From Vulcanimicrobiota bacterium (lineage in GTDB: Bacteria; Vulcanimicrobiota; Vulcanimicrobiia; Vulcanimicrobiales; Vulcanimicrobiaceae), in contig JAFARW010000038.1 in the NCBI GenBank assembly GCA_019245275.1, forward strand, positions 1 to 7,995: a stretch of DNA of 7,995 bases, written 5' to 3'. Positions 1 through 5,671 of the stretch are shown piece after piece; position 1 is the first letter of the stretch; each line of letters starts with the position of its first letter. The position numbers and the translations under genes were made by a program. Under the pieces are notes generated by a model that saw nothing but the letters and a program-made list of their open reading frames with translations, ran no database searches and was not told the DNA's origin.

Positions 1-277
1 GTGAAGCGATCAGGAGGGCGACGAGTGCAGCGGCGTTTGCGACAACGCCGATGCGCAGCACCATTACGGTGTCGGTTTTTGCGGCCAGTTTTGGCGTTAG
101 GGCAGCGCCGATGATCGCGCCGACGGTCAACGGGATAAAGAGAATGCCGAAGCCGCGCGCATTGATGTTGTACGGTGCAGCTGCGAAGACCGTCGCTAGC
201 GCCGGCACGAGCGTGAACGCGAAACCCTGCAACATGCCGGCACCGTAGACGACGATCGTGGGCCGCCACTTTGTCAT
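1..277 (-). CDS. MFS-type membrane transporter, N-terminal part (runs off left edge)
   Basis: Reading the minus strand from the ATG at 277-275 gives 92 open codons with no stop before the window edge. The peptide starts MTKWRPTIVVYGAGMLQGFA and looks like the start of a major facilitator superfamily permease. A first hydrophobic helix covers about residues 7-34. A short loop follows (PYNINARGFG), then a second helix of about residues 44-61 (ILFIPLTVGAIIGAAL). Next is a charged loop with TPKLAAKTD at 61-69, at the place of the family's cytoplasmic loop 2-3, and a third helix begins near residue 72. A GAGGAA Shine-Dalgarno lies 10 bases upstream of the ATG. The gene is divergent from the riboflavin/purine cluster and shares its 88-base control region. 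The substrate cannot be told from this fragment. Codon and helix pattern make the strand certain, while the family call rests on the topology and loop only. Confidence 0.75.
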   Translation of the reverse strand, partial: MTKWRPTIVVYGAGMLQGFAFTLVPALATVFAAAPYNINARGFGILFIPLTVGAIIGAALTPKLAAKTDTVMVLRIGVVANAAALVALLIAS

Positions 278-287
278 GGGCGGCTCG

Positions 288-293
288 TTCCTC
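288..293 (-). promoter_or_regulatory. Shine-Dalgarno of the transporter gene
   Basis: On the minus strand these bases read GAGGAA, 10 bases before the ATG at 277-275. This supports the chosen start of the divergent transporter gene. I saw no convincing minus-strand -35/-10 pair further upstream. Confidence 0.55.
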
Positions 294-325
294 AGCGTAA
301 CGCAAGGTGCTTTGCTGCCCTTTGT

Positions 326-336
326 AGTTGACAACT
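326..336. promoter_or_regulatory. Palindrome over the -35 (candidate operator)
   Basis: AGTTG-A-CAACT is a perfect inverted repeat with 5-base arms that contains the -35 TTGACA. It overlaps a second, imperfect inverted repeat at 328-341 (TTGACA-AC-TGTTAA, 5 of 6 arm positions matching). A dimeric XRE-type protein bound here would block RNA polymerase. The HTH domain of the adjacent RibBA is the obvious candidate, but the binding is inferred. Arms this short can arise by chance. Confidence 0.35.
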
Positions 337-357
337 GTTAAGTGCGGCGGCTACGCT
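328..357 (+). promoter_or_regulatory. Candidate sigma70-type promoter of the rib-mtnA-holA-pur cluster
   Basis: A perfect TTGACA (-35) at 328-333 is followed after 18 bases by TACGCT (352-357), which matches the -10 consensus TATAAT at only the first two positions and the last. With normal spacing, transcription would begin about 364-366, at or next to the GTG at 366. The ribBA messenger would then be leaderless. This fits the absence of any Shine-Dalgarno before that gene. It is the only plausible promoter seen ahead of the seven plus-strand genes. The -35 is strong, the -10 is weak, and the assignment is inference. Confidence 0.5.
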
Positions 358-363
358 GTAGCC
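349..363. promoter_or_regulatory. Palindrome over the -10 (candidate operator or RNA hairpin)
   Basis: GGCTAC-GCT-GTAGCC is a perfect inverted repeat with 6-base arms and a 3-base centre. It covers the -10 element and ends two bases before the GTG start at 366. Its centre (356) is 25 bases from the centre of the palindrome over the -35 (331). It could be a second operator half-site pair. If transcription started further upstream, it could fold as a small hairpin against the start codon. Function is unproven. Confidence 0.35.
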
Positions 364-365
364 CC

Positions 366-1775
366 GTGCCAACCACGTTTGCCGATACCCTAAACTCCGC
401 CATGGAGGCCGTCGGCCTTAATGCCGCCGAGCTTGCCGAGCGCTCCGGCCTGACCGAATCCGCGATCTCTTACCTGCGTTCCGGCCAGCGCGAGCCGTCG
501 TTCCGCTCCTTGCAGCGTCTTTCGAGCGTGCTGCCCGAACTCACCGGTCCGCGCCGGGCTTCCGATTTTGATTCGATCGAGTCCGCCGTCAAAGACATCC
601 GCGACGGTAAGATGGTCGTCGTACTCGACGACGAGGATCGCGAAAACGAAGGCGACCTCGTCATGGCCGCCCAGATGGCGACGCCCGAGGCGATCAACTT
701 CATGCGCAAAGAAGCCGGCGGCTTGATCTGCGTTCCGATGACCGGCCAGCGACTTGAGGAGCTCCATCTGCCACAGATGGTTTCCGAAAACACGGCGGTG
801 CACGAAACTGCGTTCACGATCTCCGTTGAAGCGCGCGGGCGAACGACTACCGGGATTTCTGCACACGATCGCGCCGCGACGATCTCAGCGCTAATCGATC
901 CCACGACGCGCCCGAGCGATTTCTTGCGCCCAGGTCACACGTTTCCGTTGCGCGCTCGTGACGGCGGAGTGCTCGTACGAGCGGGCCAAACCGAGGCCGC
1001 CGTCGACTTAGCGCGGCTCGCCGGGCTCTATCCGGCCGGCGTCATCTGCGAAATTATGGCCGACGACGGTACGATGGCGCGTCTGGACAAGTTACGAATC
1101 TTCGCGAAGAAGCATCACCTGAAGCTGATCACGGTCAAAGACCTCATCGCCTATCGCATGCGCAACGAGAAGCTCGTGCAGCGTATTGCGAACTTCGAAT
1201 TGCCCACCGAATTCGGCGCCTTCCGCGGCGTTGCATTTGAGAGCGCGATCGATGGATTGACGCACGTAGCAATGGTGATGGGTGAGATCGGTGATGGCAA
1301 GGACATCCTCGTGCGGGTACACTCCGAATGTTTGACCGGTGATGCGCTGCACTCGATTCGCTGCGATTGCGCGGCGCAGCGCGACGGCGCGCTTGCGATG
1401 ATCGGGAAAGAAAAGCGCGGCGTGTTGCTCTATTTGCATCAAGAAGGTCGCGGAATCGGCCTTGCCAACAAACTCCGTGCGTACGAGTTGCAAGATCGCG
1501 GCATGGATACCGTCGAGGCCAATCTCGCGCTCGGGCTCCCCGTCGACAAGCGCGATTACGGAATTGGATCGCAGATTCTCTTCGATCTGGGCGTGCGCGA
1601 GATGCGTGTCATGACGAATAACCCGAAGAAGATCTTTGGCTTGGAAGGCTATGGCCTGAAGATCATCGACCGCGTCCCGATTCAAACGCCGCCGACGGCC
1701 TTCAACTCCAGCTACATTGAAACAAAGCGTTCGAAATTAGGGCATCTGTTCTCGAAGGAAGCCGCGGCTCGGTGA
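366..1775 (+). CDS. ribBA: HTH-RibB-RibA fusion: DHBP synthase / GTP cyclohydrolase II with N-terminal XRE domain
   Basis: This is the bifunctional entry enzyme of riboflavin synthesis. RibB turns ribulose 5-phosphate into 3,4-dihydroxy-2-butanone 4-phosphate, and RibA opens the GTP ring. From GTG 366 it has 469 residues, longer than the usual RibBA of about 400. Residues 5-59 are an unusual XRE/Cro-type HTH (AELAERSGLTESAISYLRSG at 21-40, then QREPS). RibB spans about 66-264: DDEDRENEGD at 88-97, Cys122, TTGISAHDRA at 161-170 and RPGH at 188-191. Position 208 is Gln where the family has His (GQTEA for GHTEA), a metal ligand. RibA spans about 270-462: zinc cysteines 322, 333 and 335, HQEGRGIGL at 358-366, DYGIGSQ at 397-403. 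I prefer GTG 366 because the GTG at 342 would lie upstream of the likely transcript start and ATG 402 would remove HTH helix 1. There is no Shine-Dalgarno, so translation is probably leaderless. The stop overlaps the ribH start (GTGA). Confidence 0.92.
   Translation: MPTTFADTLNSAMEAVGLNAAELAERSGLTESAISYLRSGQREPSFRSLQRLSSVLPELTGPRRASDFDSIESAVKDIRDGKMVVVLDDEDRENEGDLVMAAQMATPEAINFMRKEAGGLICVPMTGQRLEELHLPQMVSENTAVHETAFTISVEARGRTTTGISAHDRAATISALIDPTTRPSDFLRPGHTFPLRARDGGVLVRAGQTEAAVDLARLAGLYPAGVICEIMADDGTMARLDKLRIFAKKHHLKLITVKDLIAYRMRNEKLVQRIANFELPTEFGAFRGVAFESAIDGLTHVAMVMGEIGDGKDILVRVHSECLTGDALHSIRCDCAAQRDGALAMIGKEKRGVLLYLHQEGRGIGLANKLRAYELQDRGMDTVEANLALGLPVDKRDYGIGSQILFDLGVREMRVMTNNPKKIFGLEGYGLKIIDRVPIQTPPTAFNSSYIETKRSKLGHLFSKEAAAR
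1755..1760 (+). promoter_or_regulatory. Shine-Dalgarno of ribH
   Basis: AAGGAA lies inside the 3' end of ribBA, 11 bases before the GTG at 1772. It supports that GTG, which shares GTGA with the ribBA stop, as the ribH start. Confidence 0.45.
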
Positions 1776-2233
1776 AGCAGGCGGCGCTTTCACAGCGTCT
1801 TGATCTGCGCGGCAAGAGAATCGCCGTAATCTGCGCCCGGTTCTATCCGGAACTTGCTGAGATGCTTTTGGAAGGCGCGCGAACGGCGCTGCATGAGTGC
1901 AACGCTTCGCGGCAAGACGTCGATGTCTTCGACGTGCCCGGCTGTTTCGAATTGCCGCTTGCGGCCGCACGAGTGATCTCGAGCACGCGTTTCGATGCGG
2001 TCGTTGCGCTCGGTGCAATCATTCGCGGCCAAACGCCGCATTTCGAATATATCGCGGCCGAATGTGCGCGCGGACTGATGTCGGTGCAGCTTGAAACGCG
2101 CTGCCCGATCGGCTTCGGAGTCTTGACGACGGAGTCGTACGAGCAGGCGGAGGAACGGGCTGACCCGCGGCGCGGTAACAAAGGCTATGCTGCCGCAATG
2201 GCGGCCGCAAGTTTGCTGCAGATCCCCGCATGA
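1772..2233 (+). CDS. ribH: 6,7-dimethyl-8-ribityllumazine synthase
   Basis: Lumazine synthase condenses the dihydroxybutanone phosphate made by RibB with the ribityl-aminouracil derived from the RibA branch, giving the direct precursor of riboflavin. At 153 residues it has the usual family length. Recognisable blocks are RIAVICARF at 16-24, DVPGCFELPLAAA at 54-66, ALGAIIRGQTPHFEY at 79-93 (His90 is the expected catalytic histidine), FGVLTT at 115-120, and ERADPRRGNKG at 128-138 with the phosphate-binding Arg and Lys. The family RFN motif reads RFY at 23-25. The start is GTG, overlapping the ribBA stop by four bases, and the stop overlaps the mtnA start (ATGA), so translation is probably coupled on both sides. 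Riboflavin synthase (ribE) and ribD are not in the window. Confidence 0.95.
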   Translation: MKQAALSQRLDLRGKRIAVICARFYPELAEMLLEGARTALHECNASRQDVDVFDVPGCFELPLAAARVISSTRFDAVVALGAIIRGQTPHFEYIAAECARGLMSVQLETRCPIGFGVLTTESYEQAEERADPRRGNKGYAAAMAAASLLQIPA

Positions 2234-3231
2234 CCGAAGCGCTCCGCTGGACCGGCGATGCGATCGAATACATCGATCAGCGTCGCTTGCCGCATGAAAC
2301 GCACTTAGTCCGGGCGCAAACGGTTGACGAACTCGAGTCCGCGATCAAAAGTCTGGCGATCCGCGGCGCGCCGGCGCTGGGCGTCTTCGGCGCGTACGGC
2401 GTGGTGCTGCTGCGACAGCGCATCTCCGATAATGAAGCATTTAAGGCCGCCACAGAGCGTATCCGCAATGCGCGCCCGACGGCTGTCAACTTGAGCTGGG
2501 CGGTCGATCGCGTTTTAGCTGCCGGCGACATGCTGGCTGAAGCGAACTCGATTCATGAGGAACAGCGCGCCATTGACCGGATGATCGCGCAAGCTGCACT
2601 GCCGCTGTTTTCAAACGGCTCGCGAGTCCTGACGCATTGCAACACGGGGCCGATTGCGACAGCCGGCGGCGGCACGGCGCTCGGCGCGATCATTGCTGCG
2701 GCTCAAGCGAAAAAAAACCTAGCCGTTTACGCGAGTGAGACGCGGCCGTTGCTTCAGGGCGCACGTTTGACGATGTACGAGCTGGGACAAGCCGGCGTCG
2801 ACGCAACGCTCATCGTCGACAGTGCCGCGGCCGTGACGATGCAGCAGAAGCGAATCGATCTCGTGATCGTCGGGGCGGATCGAGTCGCGCGAAACGGCGA
2901 TACAGCGAACAAGGTCGGCACTTACGGCCTGGCTGTCGCGGCGGCGCATCACGGCATTCCGTTTTATGTCGCCGCGCCGCGCTCGTCGTTCGACTTCACG
3001 TTGCCGAACGGCGCGGCAATTCCGATCGAGGAACGCAGCGGCGATGAAGTTCGGCAAGTCGGCGGCATCGCAATCACTGATCCCCAGACCGCGACATACA
3101 ACCCGGCCTTTGACGTAACACCCGCGCGGCTGGTCACCGGCTTCATCACGGAATACGGGATCTTAAAGCCGCCGTATTCGGAGTCGATTCCGGAACTTGC
3201 AACTCGTCCGAATGTCGGAGCGCTCGCATGA
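2230..3231 (+). CDS. mtnA: S-methyl-5-thioribose-1-phosphate isomerase
   Basis: MtnA converts the aldose methylthioribose 1-phosphate to methylthioribulose 1-phosphate in methionine salvage and belongs to the eIF2B-alpha-like sugar-phosphate isomerases. Its 333 residues are a normal length. Family blocks are IRGAPALG at 44-51, VNLSWAVDR at 86-94, LTHCNTGPIAT at 134-144 with the catalytic Cys137, SETRPLLQGARLTMYEL at 169-185, GADRVARNGDTANKVGTYGL at 215-234 with catalytic Asp217, AIPIEER at 263-269, and NPAFDVTPARLVTGFITEYG at 291-310. The Cys-Asp spacing of 80 residues equals that of the characterised Bacillus enzyme (160 and 240, from memory). The start overlaps the ribH stop and the stop overlaps the holA start, both as ATGA. 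No Shine-Dalgarno is visible, so reinitiation from ribH is likely. A related ribose-1,5-bisphosphate isomerase is a less likely alternative. No other methionine-salvage gene is nearby. Confidence 0.93.
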   Translation: MTEALRWTGDAIEYIDQRRLPHETHLVRAQTVDELESAIKSLAIRGAPALGVFGAYGVVLLRQRISDNEAFKAATERIRNARPTAVNLSWAVDRVLAAGDMLAEANSIHEEQRAIDRMIAQAALPLFSNGSRVLTHCNTGPIATAGGGTALGAIIAAAQAKKNLAVYASETRPLLQGARLTMYELGQAGVDATLIVDSAAAVTMQQKRIDLVIVGADRVARNGDTANKVGTYGLAVAAAHHGIPFYVAAPRSSFDFTLPNGAAIPIEERSGDEVRQVGGIAITDPQTATYNPAFDVTPARLVTGFITEYGILKPPYSESIPELATRPNVGALA

Positions 3232-4229
3232 AGTTCTACGATTTTGTCGACAAGGAACCGAAGATCGGCAACCTCGTCATCATCGAAGGGACGGAGCGTA
3301 CGCTCGCGGAGCGCGCGTTAGAGCTGCTCCTTGATCGCGCGCTGGCTCCCGAAACGCGCGCGCTCAATCTCGAGCGATTCCACGGTCCGGAGATCGACGA
3401 AACAAACCGCATCGCGGAAGCGGTCAACGCGATGCCGTTTCTGGCTGACCGCCGGGTCGTCGTCGTCACTGATGCACAGACGCTGAAGACGCCGATGCGG
3501 CGCGAACTATGGGAAGTCGCCGAGCGGACTCCCGAGGGAAACACGCTCGTACTCTGCGATTTGCTCTCGCCCCGTGCGAAGCGACCCGAGCCGTTCGGCG
3601 TCATGGCGGGGCGAAATGCGTTGCGTATCGACACATCCGCGAATGCGGCGGTACGCGAACGTTTCATCGAAGAGCTGATCGATGAACTGGGCGTGAAGGC
3701 CGAGACGCGAGTGATCGATGAGCTTTCGTCGAGCACAGCCGAACTTGCGGCGGCTCGCAACGATCTTGAAAAGCTTGCGCTCACGCATAAGAAAATCTCT
3801 TACGCTGATTTGGAAGCGGAGAGTCTTGCCGTCGAGGATCCCAAGGCGTACAAGTACGCGAGCGCGCTTGTGGAAGGCAAAGTCGACACCGCGCTCGAGA
3901 TCGCCGCTGAGCTTTTCGAGCAAGATCAGCGCAAAGCGGCCGTGCCATTGATCGCTGCGCTCGCAACGGAGCTGAGCCTGCTTTGGGAACTCGCGCGTCC
4001 GGGCGGCACGCTTCCGCCGCGCGCGAAGTGGCGCGAACGTTTCTTGCGTCCGGTGGCGGCGCGCGTCGGCGAGCGCCGAGCGCGCAATGCATACGAGCGA
4101 GCGGTCCGCGCCTTTGAAGCACTTGTGACCGGCAAGATCGACGATCAGCGGTTGCTTGTGGAGATTTTGACGGCGGAACTTTCGGGGCTCTCGAGACCCA
4201 GCATGCGACCCGAACCAGGCTCGGCTTAG
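3228..4229 (+). CDS. holA: DNA polymerase III delta subunit (clamp-loader subunit)
   Basis: HolA is the delta subunit of the clamp loader, which opens the beta sliding clamp for loading on primed DNA. The protein has 333 residues, the usual length. It lacks a Walker A motif, as delta subunits do: the N-terminal strand reads VIIEGTE at 17-23. AMPFLADRRVVVVTDA at 68-83 matches the delta-family strand after domain I. The C-terminal part follows the delta pattern: ELAAARNDLEKLAL at 172-185, YADLEAESL at 192-200, DPKAYKYASALVEGKVDTAL at 204-223 and the helical collar region 236-257. The family is diverged, so the call rests on overall layout rather than on a catalytic motif. The start is ATG, overlapping the mtnA stop, with GGAG seven bases upstream (3217-3220). 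Finding it between metabolic genes suggests a streamlined, growth-linked transcript. Confidence 0.85.
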   Translation: MKFYDFVDKEPKIGNLVIIEGTERTLAERALELLLDRALAPETRALNLERFHGPEIDETNRIAEAVNAMPFLADRRVVVVTDAQTLKTPMRRELWEVAERTPEGNTLVLCDLLSPRAKRPEPFGVMAGRNALRIDTSANAAVRERFIEELIDELGVKAETRVIDELSSSTAELAAARNDLEKLALTHKKISYADLEAESLAVEDPKAYKYASALVEGKVDTALEIAAELFEQDQRKAAVPLIAALATELSLLWELARPGGTLPPRAKWRERFLRPVAARVGERRARNAYERAVRAFEALVTGKIDDQRLLVEILTAELSGLSRPSMRPEPGSA

Positions 4230-4255
4230 CGCTTGCCAGAAGCCGATAAGACCGA

Positions 4256-5671
4256 ATGAACTATCGGACCTACGCCTCTCCGTTCTCGTGGAGATATGGA
4301 AGGCCTGAGCTTCGTGCGCTCTTTTCCGAATATGAACGGAGACGATTGTGGCGCGCGGTTTGGATTGCGCTGGCAGAAGCACAATCCGAAGCCGGTTTGG
4401 TCTCGCCGGAAGAGCTTGCCGACCTGCGGGCGCATGGCGATGACATCGATTTAGAAGCGGCCCACAAGATCGAAGCCGAGATCCATCACGATTTGATGGC
4501 CGAGATTCGGCTCTTCGCGCGTCAAGCGCCGCGCGGCGGTGGCAAGCTGCACCTCGGCTCGACGTCGATGGACATCGAAGATAACGTGGAGATCTACCGG
4601 CTGCGACGCGCGCTCTCGCTCATTGGCGCCGCGCTGCGCGCTCTTCTCGTCGCGTTTGCCAAACAGATACGCGAACACGCGGGCGACGTCTGCATGGGCT
4701 TCACGCATCTTCAGCCGGCCGAACCGACGACGCTCGGCCACCGCCTGGCCGTCTACGCACAAGATCTTGTGATTGACGACGCGGTCCTGCGTCTGGTCTT
4801 TGAGAATCTGACGGCGAAGGGCATGCGCGGCGCGGTCGGCACGTCGGCCTCGTACGAACAGTTGCTGCAGCGGCCGGGCGCGTCGGCTGACCAGGAGCGC
4901 GTCATTCTCGAAAAACTCGGCCTTACGGCACGCGATGTCAGCACGCAAACCTACCCGCGCAAGCTCGATTATTTGCTCATCGCTTCGCTGGCCGGTCTGG
5001 GCGCGTCGCTTTCGAAATTTGCCGCCGATGTGCGGATGCTCAGCTCACCGGAATTCGGCGAGCTGCAAGAGCCGTTTGCGAAGTCGCAGGTCGGCAGTTC
5101 CGCGATGCCGTTTAAACGCAACCCGATTCTTTCGGAACGAATTTGCTCGCTCGCACGCCTGCTGCCGAGCTATGCAGACGTTGCGTGGCAAAACGCAGCG
5201 ACGAACTACCTCGAGCGCACGCTGGACGACAGCGCGAATCGGCGCACGATCCTGCCGGAAGCGATGCTCTGCGCGGATGAGTTAGTTTCGCTCGCGACGC
5301 GCGTGATCGGAGGGCTGACCGTCAACACGCGGCGCATGGCGGAAAACTTGCGCACCTATGGCCCGTTCGCGGGTACGGAGGCCGTGATGATGGAAGCCGT
5401 GCGCTCCGGGGGAGATCGCCAAGTTTTGCATGAGGCCGTGCGCACGGCGGCCATGACGTCTTGGAGCGCACTCTCGCGCGGCGAAGACAACCCGCTTGCA
5501 CGTTTGCTGACGGAGGAAGAGGAGTTGACCGACCGGCTTGACCCGGCAGAGATTCGGCGGCTGCTGGATCCAAGCAAACACGTCGGCACGGCGCAGCAGC
5601 GCGCGCTCGCGGTTGCCGAGCGCATCGAGAAACTTCCACCATTCCCAATCCAAAAAGAGGTTAAAGCGTGA
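4256..5671 (+). CDS. purB: Adenylosuccinate lyase, ADSL-like
   Basis: PurB removes fumarate twice in purine synthesis, from SAICAR to give AICAR and from adenylosuccinate to give AMP. The 471-residue protein belongs to the fumarase/aspartase superfamily. Its signature is GSSAMPFKRNP at 280-290, with the catalytic Ser expected at 281 or 282. His78 (HHDLMAE) and His151 (GFTHLQPAE) are the expected catalytic histidines, and the third conserved region begins at LHLGSTS, 98-104. The blocks WQNAA...ERTLDDSANRR (311-330) and GGDRQ.LHE (386-393), together with the N-terminal YASPFSWRY, resemble vertebrate ADSL as I recall it, more than the short Bacillus-type PurB. The ATG follows holA by 26 bases, the only true gap in the cluster, with no strong Shine-Dalgarno. 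The stop overlaps the purC GTG. Functionally it acts right after the next gene's product. Confidence 0.94.
   Translation: MNYRTYASPFSWRYGRPELRALFSEYERRRLWRAVWIALAEAQSEAGLVSPEELADLRAHGDDIDLEAAHKIEAEIHHDLMAEIRLFARQAPRGGGKLHLGSTSMDIEDNVEIYRLRRALSLIGAALRALLVAFAKQIREHAGDVCMGFTHLQPAEPTTLGHRLAVYAQDLVIDDAVLRLVFENLTAKGMRGAVGTSASYEQLLQRPGASADQERVILEKLGLTARDVSTQTYPRKLDYLLIASLAGLGASLSKFAADVRMLSSPEFGELQEPFAKSQVGSSAMPFKRNPILSERICSLARLLPSYADVAWQNAATNYLERTLDDSANRRTILPEAMLCADELVSLATRVIGGLTVNTRRMAENLRTYGPFAGTEAVMMEAVRSGGDRQVLHEAVRTAAMTSWSALSRGEDNPLARLLTEEEELTDRLDPAEIRRLLDPSKHVGTAQQRALAVAERIEKLPPFPIQKEVKA
5655..5660 (+). promoter_or_regulatory. Shine-Dalgarno of purC
   Basis: AAGAGG ends seven bases before the GTG at 5668. 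It is the clearest ribosome-binding site in the plus-strand cluster and supports that GTG, overlapping the purB stop as GTGA, as the purC start. Confidence 0.6.

Noticed and set aside
51..248. Open plus-strand frame of 65 codons at the left edge
   Set aside because: It lies antisense to the transporter gene, whose minus-strand translation has clear hydrophobic helices. The plus-strand peptide has no recognisable pattern.
342..365. GTG at 342 as the ribBA start
   Set aside because: It lies between the -35 and -10 of the best promoter, has no Shine-Dalgarno, and adds only an Arg/Cys-rich MRRLRCSP stretch outside the HTH.
278..365. FMN riboswitch ahead of the riboflavin genes
   Set aside because: The spacer is only 88 bases, the likely transcript start is at its right end, and no conserved RFN-element blocks are visible.
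402..404. ATG at 402 as the ribBA start
   Set aside because: It would remove the first helix of the HTH domain and has no Shine-Dalgarno. GTG 366 keeps the domain whole.
3507..4382. Long minus-strand open frame (291 codons) over holA and purB
   Set aside because: It is an antisense shadow of two well-supported genes in high-GC DNA, and its peptide is Arg-rich and matches no family.
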